In this document: one piece after another, positions 51,694 to 61,162 of the stretch
Numbering within the stretch: the first letter of the stretch is position 1
Layout: every line of letters starts with the position of its first letter
DNA from: an uncultured Chthonomonas sp.
GTDB lineage: Bacteria > Armatimonadota > Chthonomonadetes > Chthonomonadales > Chthonomonadaceae
DNA length: 64,000 bases
Assembly: GCA_903859705.1 (NCBI GenBank)
Contig: CAIONQ010000079.1
Span: forward strand, 59,350 to 123,349
Direction of reading: 5' to 3'
The notes under the pieces: generated by a model
What the model was told of the DNA's origin: nothing
The model's database searches: none
Seen by the model: the letters and a program-made list of their open reading frames with translations, nothing else
Program-made: the position numbers and the translations under genes

Positions 51694-53291
51694 GAGCTGC
51701 GCAGAGGCGAACCAGGGAAGCCGCTGTGGGGGCAACCACACCGGCCCTAACCCGCCGCCAACTGCTGGCATCTGCAGGTAGTGCCGCTGCTATTGCGATC
51801 TATGGCACGGGCTGTGCAGAAACCGCCAGGCAGGCTCGCAGCCTAACGGGTCCATTACCACTGGCTTACCTGCCTCTTTCGGCAGAACCGCAGACTCTAA
51901 AGCTAGCCCTGCACGCAGTGGCCCGTGCCGGGTTTGGCCCACTTCCGGGCGATGTTACGCGCGCTGCAATAATGGGCCCACGTGCGTGGGTAGAGCAACA
52001 ACTCACATCCTGGGGCTCTATCCCTGAGGATCCCGCCGTAGACTGGCGCGTAAACGCTTTAGATACACACCAGACGCAGCAAGAAGCTCCAGACGCGATG
52101 ATGAGCATGGAGTACGATCAACTGCTGGCAGAGACGGCCCAGGCAGCCGTGCTTCGTGCTCGATTTTCCACCAGACAACTCAAAGAGAACCTGATAGATT
52201 TCTGGACCAACCACTTCAACATCTATGCCTTGAAGAGCGACGGGCAGGCACTGGTGCCTACCGATATCGAAACCGTTATTAGGGCAAACTTCGATTCCTT
52301 TCCGAATATGCTGCGAGCATCCGCGCATAGCCCTGCGATGCTGAACTATCTGGACAACAAGTTCAATGAGAAAGGTGTTGCCAACGAAAACTACGCCCGG
52401 GAACTGCTGGAACTGCACACCCTGGGTGTGGATAGCGGTTATACGTTAACCGATATCAAACAGGTGGCAAGATGCTTTACAGGTTGGACGGTGAAAACCG
52501 GCTGGCAGCGCGGGCAATTTGTGTATACCGACAACCTGCACGATAAAGGTAGCAAGTACATTCCGTTTCTTAATCTGACCATTGCACCAAATGGTGGACA
52601 GAAAGATGCAGACGCGGTAATTGAAACGCTGGCATACCACCCGGCGACGGCGCATTTTCTGGCACGCAAACTATGCAAGCATTTTCTGGGTACAGTGCCA
52701 TTAGATACGCAGGATGCCGCCGTGCGCGCCTATCTTGGCAGTAAGGGCCGCATTTCATGCATGCTACGGCCAATACTACTGGATGCGCTGTTCTCTACGG
52801 AGCGGTGCCAACCCATTATCAAGCGGCCGCTCAATATGACGGTGTCTGCATTGCGGGCACTAAATGCTGATACGGATGGCGCGAGGCCCATACAGGTGCA
52901 TTTGGATACGATGGGGCAGCCACTGTATCAGTGGCCTATGCCAGATGGGTATCCCGAGAAGGCCTCGGCATGGGCAGCAAATTTGCTGCCAAGGTGGAAC
53001 TTCTCGCTTGCCCTAACCGCAAACACAATCCCGGGCACAACCACCAATTTGCCTGCGCTATTCACTGCGGCGGGTATTTCAGCAACAGAGTGTGGAGACG
53101 CGGGAATTCTTAAGCTCTCTGAGTTAGTATTGAATACGCCGGCAAACGTTATACAGCAACACTCACCGCAATTGGTTGCCGCGATGAAGCAACATGCCGC
53201 GGATGCAGCAGCAGCACATGTAAAGGTTCCGCAGATATTAGCGGAGTGTACAGCGTTACTGCTATCGTCACCAGAATTTCAGTGGAAATAG
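51690..53291 (+). CDS. DUF1800 protein with twin-arginine signal
   Basis: This is a 533-residue exported protein. The N-terminus has TRRQLLASAGSAAAI, a twin-arginine signal, then a hydrophobic stretch ending in GTGCAE that may be lipid-modified. DUF1800 landmarks are present: LIDFWTNHFNIYA, YARELLELHTLGVDSGYT, VARCFTGWT and LARKLCKHFLG. The family has no known activity. It is paired with DUF1501, 36 bp downstream, an order seen in several phyla. Confidence 0.88.
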   Translation: MRAAQRRTREAAVGATTPALTRRQLLASAGSAAAIAIYGTGCAETARQARSLTGPLPLAYLPLSAEPQTLKLALHAVARAGFGPLPGDVTRAAIMGPRAWVEQQLTSWGSIPEDPAVDWRVNALDTHQTQQEAPDAMMSMEYDQLLAETAQAAVLRARFSTRQLKENLIDFWTNHFNIYALKSDGQALVPTDIETVIRANFDSFPNMLRASAHSPAMLNYLDNKFNEKGVANENYARELLELHTLGVDSGYTLTDIKQVARCFTGWTVKTGWQRGQFVYTDNLHDKGSKYIPFLNLTIAPNGGQKDADAVIETLAYHPATAHFLARKLCKHFLGTVPLDTQDAAVRAYLGSKGRISCMLRPILLDALFSTERCQPIIKRPLNMTVSALRALNADTDGARPIQVHLDTMGQPLYQWPMPDGYPEKASAWAANLLPRWNFSLALTANTIPGTTTNLPALFTAAGISATECGDAGILKLSELVLNTPANVIQQHSPQLVAAMKQHAADAAAAHVKVPQILAECTALLLSSPEFQWK

Positions 53292-53327
53292 ACTGAGTTT
53301 GCATGCAATCAAACAGGCGACTAAACA

Positions 53328-54656
53328 ATGAATAAGCTACCAACGCGCCGTGAAGTTCTGAGTGGTGCCATGCTTGCCGCCGCTGCTGGAGCGGCCGCCG
53401 GATTGCACTCAACATCCTGCCTGGCTTCAATAGCTTTGAGCCCGGGAGAGAAGGAGCGTACGCACGATACGCTGGTGGTTATATTTCTGCGTGGTGGTGC
53501 AGACGGACTCAATATTGTTCCGCCTTATTTCGAAGATGAATATTACAGGCTTCGGCCAATGTTATCCCTTGCCCACCCAAACGACCGCAGGGCATCTGTA
53601 ACGGGTAGGACTGTGGATTTGGACGGAAAGTTTGGGTTGCATCCGGCACTTTCACCCCTGCTTCCACTTTATAAGCAGGGCCAGATGGCAGTGCTGCATG
53701 CCGTGGGCTCTGGCGATAACACACGGTCTCACTTTGAAGCTGTTGCCGCCATGGAAACTGGCAATGCCCGGAACGTAGGAGCTTCCAGCGGTTGGCTGGC
53801 CAGGCACCTTTCAGCCACCATGCGGGAGGATGATAGCCCTCTGCGTACCGTAGCAATCACCGAAACCATGCCAGATTCACTCAGGGGTGCACCCACCGCC
53901 GCTGCGCTGCTGCATCTTTCGGACTATCGGTTGGAGGTGCCTTCGTCTTCAAACCGTGGGCGTAAGCCTGGCACCCAGCCGCCGGTTGATAGATCTCTGG
54001 CAATGACTTCTACCTTACGAACTCTGTATGGTTCTGATCAAAACTCTTTGAGCACAGCAGGAAAGAATACTCTGGATGCTCTGGATGCCGTAAAGCGGCT
54101 TGATCCGGCTCATTACCGCCCGGCGAGGGGCGTATCTTACAACACGGAGCCCATTGGTTTGGGGTTAAAACAGGCTGCATGCCTTATCAAAGGACGTGTT
54201 GGCCTGGAAGTTGCTTGCCTTGAAATGCAGGGCTGGGATACGCACGTTACCCAGGGTAAAGAATCTGGCTTTCAGCCCACAAGGCTTAAAGAGCTGGGGG
54301 GTGCGCTAGCCGCATTTTGCACTGATATCGGCACCCAACTGCAGGGTGTAACCGTGGTTGTGATGACCGAGTTTGGGCGGCGCGCATATGAAAACACCGG
54401 GCTTGGAACCGACCATGGCAGGGGTGGTGCGTGGTTTGTAATTGGCGGCGGGATTCGAGGCGGTAAAGTGTACACGCGTTGGCCTGGATTGCATAAAAGC
54501 CAGCTTGATGAAGGCAATGACCTAAAGGTAACAACCGATTATCGCGATGTGCTTGCAGACGTGTTGGTGAACCGCATGGGGGCCACAAATCTGAACGCGG
54601 TTTTCCCCGATCACGCAGTTCATTTGCCCGGTCTGGCACATTCTGGCAATGTTTGA
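53328..54656 (+). CDS. DUF1501 protein with twin-arginine signal
   Basis: This is a 442-residue exported protein. TRREVLSGAMLAAAAGAAAG is a twin-arginine signal. The body has the DUF1501 motifs VVIFLRGGADGLNIVPPY, AVGSGDNTRSHFEA, WDTHVTQGKESG and VVVMTEFGRRAYENTGLGTDHG, which resemble a sulphatase/phosphatase-like metal site. It follows the DUF1800 gene, its usual partner. Function of the pair is unknown. Confidence 0.9.
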   Translation: MNKLPTRREVLSGAMLAAAAGAAAGLHSTSCLASIALSPGEKERTHDTLVVIFLRGGADGLNIVPPYFEDEYYRLRPMLSLAHPNDRRASVTGRTVDLDGKFGLHPALSPLLPLYKQGQMAVLHAVGSGDNTRSHFEAVAAMETGNARNVGASSGWLARHLSATMREDDSPLRTVAITETMPDSLRGAPTAAALLHLSDYRLEVPSSSNRGRKPGTQPPVDRSLAMTSTLRTLYGSDQNSLSTAGKNTLDALDAVKRLDPAHYRPARGVSYNTEPIGLGLKQAACLIKGRVGLEVACLEMQGWDTHVTQGKESGFQPTRLKELGGALAAFCTDIGTQLQGVTVVVMTEFGRRAYENTGLGTDHGRGGAWFVIGGGIRGGKVYTRWPGLHKSQLDEGNDLKVTTDYRDVLADVLVNRMGATNLNAVFPDHAVHLPGLAHSGNV

Positions 54657-54804
54657 TTTTAGCCATGATTCACTTTGCGAGCTTTAATGAATGCAAAACA
54701 CATCTAGCAATCCGTCATTAATGATAGAATAATGAGTGCAGGCTAAGATTATATCAGCCTGGCCGACCAAGAGCCACATCCTTAAACGAAAGCAATCTGG
54801 CTGA

Positions 54805-57800
54805 ATGCCTGTTCCTTCTGATAGCAGCATAAACGACATCGAACGCCTGCGAACGCTCCAGGCCACCGGTTTGATGGATTCCGCAGCGTCGGAAACATAC
54901 GATCGTCTGGTTCGGCTCGCAGCAAAGATTCTTGATGCCCCGGTTGCCCTTGTTTCACTTGTGGATAACGAGCGTCAGTTCTTTAAGGGCTGCATAGGGC
55001 TCCCACTGGATCTGGCAAGATCACGGCAGACTCCCATTCGTCAGTCGTTCTGCCGATATGTAGTGGAATCGTCTAAGCCGTTGATCGTAAATGATGCCAG
55101 CCTCGATCCTTTATTGAAAGATCATCCGGCACACACAGAATTAGGCGTATGCGCTTACGCTGGTTTTCCCATTCGAACAACAGATAACGAGATATTAGGT
55201 TCGTTTTGTGTATTGGATTGGAAACCCAGAAAGTGGTTGCCAGAACAGCTGGACATCCTTGAAGATTTAACCCAATCCGTTATTACTGAGATAGAGCTAA
55301 GCCTGGCACTGCGCGAAATCCGAGTTGTTGCTGCAGAGAGCATGCTGAACGAAGCAAGAACCCACGCGGTTATTACATCTGCGCTGGATTGTATTATCTC
55401 TACAGACGAAAGCGGAACTGTACTCGAATTTAACCCGGCGGCAGAAGCTACTTTTGGGTACAAAGCCTCCTATGCTATTGGCAAACAGATGGTTGATCTG
55501 ATTGTGCCGCCAGCCTTTAGAGCGGCACACCTGGCGGGCATGGAGCGGTATCTGAAATCCGGAAAAGCCCACATAATAGGCAACCGGATTGAGATTGTAG
55601 CCCAGAAGGCAGATGGCAGTATCTTTCCTGTAGAGCTCGCGCTTACTGAACTCGAAATACCGGTGCGCATCTTTACTGCCTATATGCGTGATATTACAGA
55701 ACGCAAAAGTGCAGCTGAGGAGATTAACAGATCTTCTGCGATGCTGCAGGCGATTCAGAAAGCTCAGAGCCAGTTCATTCTTGACCTTACCGGGGCAACG
55801 GCATTCGAAGGCCTGCTGGCCAGCCTGCTATCTATGACTGGAAGTGAAAGCGGTTTTGTAGCAGAAGTTCTGCACTCTGAACAACGCACCCCGTACCTGC
55901 GCACCCGCGCTATTGCCGGAGAAGCCTGGGATGATTTGTGCCACGGTATTCTGGGTGACGGCCGGCAGGAATACATTGATTTTGGGAATCAGGATAATTT
56001 CCTGGGTGCCGCGCTTAATAGTGGTGCTCCAATCATATCCAACGATCCAAAATCTGATCCAAGATCCGGTGCCCACTATGGAGCGCAGCCTAAAATTGAA
56101 AATTTTCTGGGTATTCCGTTCATGCATGGCACAGAGATGGTGGGCATGGTGGGCATGGCTAACCGGCCCGATGGCTACAATGTTGGGTTAATAGACTACC
56201 TGCAGCCATTTTTAACTACCTGTGGCAACCTCATTTCTGCTCAGAGGGTGCGAGAGCAGCGTACGGCATTTGAAGAGCGGTTGAGGATTGAGCGAGATTT
56301 CAAATCTGCGATTTTTGATACGGCAACCGCATTGGTGCTTGTTCTGGATAGCAATGGCACTGTAGTAGATTTCAACCGCTCCTGCGAAAAGATGACCGGT
56401 TTTACTCGAGAAGAAGTTACCGGTGTACCTGTATGGGCTACTCCTTTTTATCCAAAGGAAGATCGCGAAGCATCACACAAATACTGGACAGAACGCACAA
56501 CAAACTGGCCCCCCGCGGTTCATGAGCGTTGGTGGATTTCTCGCAACGGATCGCGGCACCTCACGGCGTGGAACACATCGATTATTCGCGGTGAAGATGG
56601 CAAACCCGCGTTCTTTGTTCGCTGTGGCCTGGATATTACAGAGCAGCGGCGAAACGAGCAAGCCTTGCTGCAGGCGCGCCACCGCGAGATTGAGATTGGG
56701 GCTCAAATTCAGCAGACACTGTTAATGACAAAGCCACCGGAAGTGATTGCAGGGTTCCGGACGGGCGCTGTGATGCACGCTTCCCAGAAGATCGATGGCG
56801 ACTATATCGAGTTCTTCAACTGCGGTAACCAGCTACTTCACTTCGACTTTTTGATTGGCGACGTTATGGGCAAGGGCGCAACCGCTGCCCTGCTTGGCGC
56901 CGCAAGCAAAGGGCAGTTTCAACGGGCGATAAGACGCCTGATTATTCAAACCTCTGAGTTTGGCCGGGCGCCTGAACCAGAGGAGATTCTTGCTGCTGTT
57001 CAACAAGTAATGGCGCCAGAATTGATTCATCTGGATAGCTTTATTACGCTCAACTATGCGCGCTTCCATCCGGGTAAACGAATGCTTACCCTCATAGATT
57101 GCGGACATACGCGCACCATTCACTATCGCGCCCAAACTGAAGAGTGGGTTTACCTACAGGGTAATAATCTTCCGCTGGGCGTTTTGGAGCACGAAACCTT
57201 TGTGCCCCTATCTGTGCCTATCAATATCGGTGATATTGTTTTGTTTTATTCCGATGGAGTAACCGAAGCTGTGAATTCAGATGGTGAGTTCTTTGGAGAA
57301 GAGGGCCTGATGCATACGGTACAGGCGGCATCGCATATGCCGCCGCAGGAGCTTACAAACTTAGTTTTTGAGACGGTATGCGAGTATACCGGTACAAGGC
57401 AGGTTTCTGACGACTTTACATGCGTAGCATTCCGATTTGAGCAGGATACTTCCTACATTTCCGAGCACCGTGCCGCACGCGAGTTCCCGGCAACGATGGA
57501 TTCTCTTGAGGAGATTCGCATCTTTGTAACGGAATTCTGCCAGAAAGAAGTTGGCCCTCTGGTGGAAGATACCGTACACTTAATGGTACTGGCTGTTAAT
57601 GAAGCCATCACAAATATTGTTCGGCATGCATACGGCGGCAGGGATGGATACCACGTGCAGGTAATTATTGAAGCAGCTGCTGATGAAGTTATCTTCTACC
57701 TGCATGATGGTGGATTGCCGTTTGACCCGACTGGAATTCCGGAACCGGATTTCGATGGCGGCAAAGACGGCGGGTTCGGTCTGTTCATTATTCAGCAGTG

Positions 57801-57921
57801 CATGGATGCAGTTTATTACGAGCACTATGACCTTGGCAAGAACTGCCTCTCAATGTCGAGAAAAATTCGGCCGGAAGATCGAGTGGGTCCGGACAGGAGA
57901 CCAGCAGTTTATGATATTTGA
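54805..57921 (+). CDS. GAF-PAS-GAF-PAS-SpoIIE phosphatase-HATPase regulator
   Basis: This is a 1,038-residue cytoplasmic signalling protein. GAF1 lies at about residues 25-165, PAS1 at 180-305, GAF2 at 315-480 and PAS2 at 495-620. A SpoIIE-type PP2C phosphatase follows (about 640-860: KIDGDYIEFF, GDVMGKG, FYSDGVTEAV), then an RsbW-like HATPase (about 880-1025: VNEAITNIVRHAYGG, GGFGLFIIQQC). It thus combines the RsbU-like phosphatase and the RsbW-like kinase of partner-switching systems in one chain. It overlaps the STAS gene by 11 bp. The ligand of the sensor domains is unknown. Confidence 0.9.
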   Translation: MPVPSDSSINDIERLRTLQATGLMDSAASETYDRLVRLAAKILDAPVALVSLVDNERQFFKGCIGLPLDLARSRQTPIRQSFCRYVVESSKPLIVNDASLDPLLKDHPAHTELGVCAYAGFPIRTTDNEILGSFCVLDWKPRKWLPEQLDILEDLTQSVITEIELSLALREIRVVAAESMLNEARTHAVITSALDCIISTDESGTVLEFNPAAEATFGYKASYAIGKQMVDLIVPPAFRAAHLAGMERYLKSGKAHIIGNRIEIVAQKADGSIFPVELALTELEIPVRIFTAYMRDITERKSAAEEINRSSAMLQAIQKAQSQFILDLTGATAFEGLLASLLSMTGSESGFVAEVLHSEQRTPYLRTRAIAGEAWDDLCHGILGDGRQEYIDFGNQDNFLGAALNSGAPIISNDPKSDPRSGAHYGAQPKIENFLGIPFMHGTEMVGMVGMANRPDGYNVGLIDYLQPFLTTCGNLISAQRVREQRTAFEERLRIERDFKSAIFDTATALVLVLDSNGTVVDFNRSCEKMTGFTREEVTGVPVWATPFYPKEDREASHKYWTERTTNWPPAVHERWWISRNGSRHLTAWNTSIIRGEDGKPAFFVRCGLDITEQRRNEQALLQARHREIEIGAQIQQTLLMTKPPEVIAGFRTGAVMHASQKIDGDYIEFFNCGNQLLHFDFLIGDVMGKGATAALLGAASKGQFQRAIRRLIIQTSEFGRAPEPEEILAAVQQVMAPELIHLDSFITLNYARFHPGKRMLTLIDCGHTRTIHYRAQTEEWVYLQGNNLPLGVLEHETFVPLSVPINIGDIVLFYSDGVTEAVNSDGEFFGEEGLMHTVQAASHMPPQELTNLVFETVCEYTGTRQVSDDFTCVAFRFEQDTSYISEHRAAREFPATMDSLEEIRIFVTEFCQKEVGPLVEDTVHLMVLAVNEAITNIVRHAYGGRDGYHVQVIIEAAADEVIFYLHDGGLPFDPTGIPEPDFDGGKDGGFGLFIIQQCMDAVYYEHYDLGKNCLSMSRKIRPEDRVGPDRRPAVYDI

Positions 57922-58252
57922 GACTGTCAATTCTGGGGATGCTCTTATAATACGCATTCCGGGCCCGTCGTTAGACGCGCACACGTCTCCAGAGTTTAAG
58001 GAAGAGATCAAGCCACTTATCGACAGCAGTACTCAGATTGTACTGGATATGAGCGGTTTGAACTTCCTGGATAGCTCTGGCCTGGGTGCGATACTTACCT
58101 GCCTTCGGCGAACAACTGCTAATGGGGGCAAACTTGCCCTGTGTGGCATGCAGAAACAGGTGCGTATGCTGTTTGAGCTGGTGCGTGTTCACACCATATT
58201 CAAGATTTGTGCTACAGAGGATGAAGCTATAGCGATTGTGGCATCTGCCTGA
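57911..58252 (+). CDS. STAS-domain anti-anti-sigma factor
   Basis: This is a 113-residue STAS protein, the likely substrate of the phosphatase/kinase encoded upstream. IVLDMSGLNFLDSSGLGAIL contains the phosphorylatable Ser (DSSG). AGGAG stands ahead of the ATG at 57911, inside the end of the upstream gene. The open frame runs further upstream in the shadow of that gene. No sigma factor gene adjoins it; the sigma-like protein at 45499 is the only candidate in this window. Confidence 0.88.
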   Translation: MIFETVNSGDALIIRIPGPSLDAHTSPEFKEEIKPLIDSSTQIVLDMSGLNFLDSSGLGAILTCLRRTTANGGKLALCGMQKQVRMLFELVRVHTIFKICATEDEAIAIVASA

Positions 58253-58286
58253 GTTTTCTGCAGTTCTCGCGCATACCCGATATTTC

Positions 58287-58316
58287 TTGCAATATAGCTC
58301 CGCACTGGAGTACAAT
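58287..58316 (+). promoter_or_regulatory. promoter of the TPP riboswitch transcript
   Basis: TTGCAA (58287-58292), 18 bases, then TACAAT (58311-58316). A start near 58323 would put the riboswitch at the 5' end of the RNA. Confidence 0.7.
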
Positions 58317-58332
58317 TTCTTAACAGTTTCGT

Positions 58333-58435
58333 AACACTGTATATACCGCTAGGGGAGTCTGAAAGGACTGAGAGGGCTTAGTGCCGACCCTGGTACCTGA
58401 ACCGGATAATACCGGCGTAGGAAAGCGGCAGTGTC
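58333..58435 (+). ncRNA. TPP riboswitch (THI element)
   Basis: The conserved thiamine-pyrophosphate aptamer core is plain: AGGGGAGTC, then CTGAGAGGG, GACCC, ACCTGAACCGGATAAT and CGGCGTAGGAAAG. The P1 stem is ACACTG (58334-58339) with CAGTGT (58429-58434). It is on the plus strand, with a promoter just upstream and an intrinsic terminator downstream. The first gene after it is a DUF1559 prepilin, not a thiamine gene, which is unexpected for this riboswitch. Confidence 0.95.
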
Positions 58436-58472
58436 TTCAATAAGCAGTACTCACATTTGGTCTGCCCGAAGA

Positions 58473-58508
58473 GCCGCTCCTGCATAGCTAAATCAGGGGG
58501 CGGCTTTT
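58473..58508 (+). terminator. riboswitch expression-platform terminator
   Basis: GCCGCTCCTG (58473-58482) pairs with CAGGGGGCGGC (58494-58504), with one G-T pair and one bulge, followed by TTTTG. In the TPP-bound state it would stop transcription before the prepilin. Confidence 0.85.
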
Positions 58509-58542
58509 GTACTTTGGCCGTACCTCATTGGGAGCAGTACTG

Positions 58543-59331
58543 ATGATGCATCGATCGATGGCGAAAGCCTTCACACTCATAGAACTACTCGTGGTTATAG
58601 CGATTATCGCAATCCTTGCAGCCATTCTCTTTCCCGTATTTGGACAAGCCCGCGAAAGTGCCAGGCAAACGGTTTGCACCAGCAATGTGCGGCAGATTGG
58701 CCTTGGGCTACAGATGTATGTTCAGGATTTTGACCAGAGCTACCCTATCTTCTACGCTTACAATACGCAGGATCCGGTTACCTCCGCGCGCGCATGGTCG
58801 GGCGATGCTGCACACAAGGGCGTTGAGCTGCTGATTATGCCCTACGAGAAGAATAAAGAGATATTTAAGTGCCCGGATGATATGGGGGGCCCGGGCCTGG
58901 CGGACCCTACCTACGGCTGCCCGGGGCGAACCACATATCACGCATGCTATGGTTCCAGCTACCGGTTTGATATTGGCAGCTTCAGCATCGTTCCGAACGA
59001 ATCATCTCAAAACAACACCCTGTACACCGAGAGCCAACCAATAAGCGATTCGAGCTTTTCATCTCCATCTGAAACGCGCATTATGCGCGATGAGATGATG
59101 CCCTGGTTTGGCACAGACGCCAAGTATGGCTATCTGCCATCCTGGTTTACGCGCTGGCACAGCCGGGGCGGCGGCATTGTTTATGCCGATGGCCACTCCA
59201 AATTTGTTGTATCTGCCGGTGGTTTCGACAATCAGGTTGTGTGTGCAGGCGGGGGCCGCAGCGGCGATAAAGACCCGAATGCACCAGGCGATGGCAACGG
59301 ATACGGCACGTTTTACGGGATTTGCGACTGA
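58543..59331 (+). CDS. DUF1559-type prepilin downstream of the TPP riboswitch
   Basis: This is a 262-residue type IV pilin-like protein. A short basic leader leads to [19 protein letters not shown], with Glu at position 5 of the mature form. The [23 protein letters not shown] segment is typical of DUF1559. The C-terminal [14 protein letters not shown] holds the H-X9-DG motif. GGGAG lies eight bases ahead of the ATG at 58543. It is encoded right after the TPP riboswitch and its terminator. Its stop lies two bases from that of the convergent GNAT gene. A role in thiamine is not evident. Confidence 0.85.
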   Translation: MMHRSMAKAFTLIELLVVIAIIAILAAILFPVFGQARESARQTVCTSNVRQIGLGLQMYVQDFDQSYPIFYAYNTQDPVTSARAWSGDAAHKGVELLIMPYEKNKEIFKCPDDMGGPGLADPTYGCPGRTTYHACYGSSYRFDIGSFSIVPNESSQNNTLYTESQPISDSSFSSPSETRIMRDEMMPWFGTDAKYGYLPSWFTRWHSRGGGIVYADGHSKFVVSAGGFDNQVVCAGGGRSGDKDPNAPGDGNGYGTFYGICD

Positions 59332-59333
59332 CC

Positions 59334-59750
59334 TTAACTGCCTTTGAGCCACTCTCCAACCACAGTGGCCAGGCCATTCGGCTGGGGCGCAAATCCCAGC
59401 CGCGCATAAAACCCAACCAGATGATCGTCTGCCTGCAAATAGACGTGCTGCCCTGGCACGCATTCTTTCAGCAGGCGGATCATCTCAGTAGCTACCCCAC
59501 CTCCACGATGCTCTGTGAGCGTCCATACATCCACAAGATATGCATTGCAAACGCCATCTGATAACAGCCTTGCTGTTCCTACAACGCGATCCCCGCACCA
59601 CGCCATGGCGCAGTAGGCACTGTTCTGGAATGAGACGCGAAGCTGCTCTGGCGTACGGCCATTGTCAAAGTCATCGGTGTTCAGGTCGTGCTTAAGCTGC
59701 TCCCAGTTGACGGTATCGATTGACAATCCAAATGTAATGGTTGTTTTCAT
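59334..59750 (-). CDS. GNAT-family N-acetyltransferase
   Basis: This is a 138-residue acetyltransferase with the acetyl-CoA loop region LVDVWTLTEHRGGGVATEMI and the closing HLVGFYARLGFAPQ. The frame is open upstream to 59888, but MKTTITFGLS at 59750 starts the fold and avoids overlap with the divergent DinB gene. The Shine-Dalgarno is weak. The substrate is unknown. Confidence 0.8.
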   Translation of the reverse strand: MKTTITFGLSIDTVNWEQLKHDLNTDDFDNGRTPEQLRVSFQNSAYCAMAWCGDRVVGTARLLSDGVCNAYLVDVWTLTEHRGGGVATEMIRLLKECVPGQHVYLQADDHLVGFYARLGFAPQPNGLATVVGEWLKGS

Positions 59751-59807
59751 AGTATTCTCAATATCGAGTGGGTACTGAACAGTGGTAAACACAGCGGGAG
59801 GATAAGC

Positions 59808-60347
59808 ATGAATAACGATATATCGCTGTTGGATTTGTTTAGCGGGTGGGAAGGCTACAACACCAGCCTGATACTTGCATTGAGGCAAACCCCGCCAGAG
59901 CTGTTGGGCCAGCGGGGTTCCGAAAAATCTCGAACAATTGGCGAGCTATACCTGCATATAGCTATGGGCCGCATAGATTGGTTCAGCAGGATGGGCGCCC
60001 CGGGTGCGCAGACCTTAATGCAGGAGGTCGAGGGCGAAATCAACCCCGATACGAAAGGCGATGCATCCCAGGATCACCAATTGCTTGAGAACTGGCTAAG
60101 GCGCAGCTGGGATCTTGTAGAGAGCTGCTTGCAGGGCTGGAATGTATCGGATCTTTCTGAAACGTATTTGCAGTCTTACCTTGGGAAGACATATGTTGTA
60201 CCGAGGCAGTGGGTGATTTTCCGAATACTGGCGCATGACATACACCATGGTGGCCAGATATCCGTACTCCTATACCAACAAGGTATAGAGCCGCCAGAGT
60301 TGGGTGCCAATGGCGGCCATATTACCCCGCTTTCCACTGTGGATTAA
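59808..60347 (+). CDS. DinB-family four-helix protein
   Basis: This is a 179-residue DinB/YfiT-like protein. The metal-binding His residues are seen in ELYLHIAMGR and in AHDIHHGGQISVL. Members are metal-dependent enzymes, such as thiol transferases in bacillithiol or mycothiol pathways, but the substrate here is unknown. GGGAGGAT lies ahead of the ATG. Its stop overlaps that of the convergent VanW gene (TTAA). Confidence 0.85.
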   Translation: MNNDISLLDLFSGWEGYNTSLILALRQTPPELLGQRGSEKSRTIGELYLHIAMGRIDWFSRMGAPGAQTLMQEVEGEINPDTKGDASQDHQLLENWLRRSWDLVESCLQGWNVSDLSETYLQSYLGKTYVVPRQWVIFRILAHDIHHGGQISVLLYQQGIEPPELGANGGHITPLSTVD

Positions 60348-61162
60348 ATGCCGGGCGGCACCTCGAAATCCTGAACTACGCGATCCATTGCAGCATAGCT
60401 GTCATCCCCCAGAAACTCTCGCTTGACCTCTTTGCCGTTCTGGCAAAAAATGCGATACGTCATTACCCTGCAGCCGATCATTCCTGGGTTGCGAACGTAA
60501 GGCCGATGGTCCGAACCGTGCGTAACGCTCATAACGCGGGTCAGGTGCTGCGGTTGAACGGTGGCTATACGTTGTGTTTCCAGCCGGATAGTTTGGTGAG
60601 GATTGCCGGAGCCGTAAATCCGCACACTCAACGTGGCATCGTTGGAAACAGATTCGATACGTACTGGGAATGGGTATGGATTGTGCAGCCTCAAGTCTAC
60701 ATCGTATTGTGCAACGGCGGCATCTCGCCCGGCAAGCACATAGTGGGGCGCCATAACGTGTGGATGTCGCTCTGGAATCCCCAACCCCGCCAACAGAGCA
60801 GCATTGTAGAGGGTAGTGCTTGTTTGGCATACTCCGCCGCCATATGCCTTAATGAGTTCGCCTTCGTAGCTTACCGGTGCCTTTACATAGCCTCGCTCAT
60901 GGGTCCAGCTCTTCACGGTATGGTTGAACGAGAAATCACCGCCAGGCGGTATCACAGATCCGTTAAGTGAGGAAGCCGCCAGTGAGGCATTGTGCGCCTG
61001 GCCAGGCGTTCTCTCCGAAAGGCCAGTGGCGTAGCCTGCAAGCAGCAGCTCTTTAGCCTGGAATTGCTGCACCGGGCGTGTTGCGGCCCAGAGGCAGCCA
61101 CATGCAATGGCGCATGCGGCGACTAACCGTGCTGAGGCACCGAGTGTAATTGAGTGGCTCAT
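60344..61162 (-). CDS. VanW-family protein
   Basis: This is a 272-residue exported protein. The N-terminal ARLVAACAIACGCLWAA is a signal or anchor. The VanW core is clear: IPPGGDFSFNHTVKSW, then AYGGGVCQTSTTLYNAALLAGL and NPYPFPVRI. VanW is named from vancomycin-resistance clusters, but its action is not established; a cell-wall role is likely. It overlaps the alpha-2-macroglobulin gene by four bases (ATGA), so the two are translated together. Confidence 0.9.
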   Translation of the reverse strand: MSHSITLGASARLVAACAIACGCLWAATRPVQQFQAKELLLAGYATGLSERTPGQAHNASLAASSLNGSVIPPGGDFSFNHTVKSWTHERGYVKAPVSYEGELIKAYGGGVCQTSTTLYNAALLAGLGIPERHPHVMAPHYVLAGRDAAVAQYDVDLRLHNPYPFPVRIESVSNDATLSVRIYGSGNPHQTIRLETQRIATVQPQHLTRVMSVTHGSDHRPYVRNPGMIGCRVMTYRIFCQNGKEVKREFLGDDSYAAMDRVVQDFEVPPGI

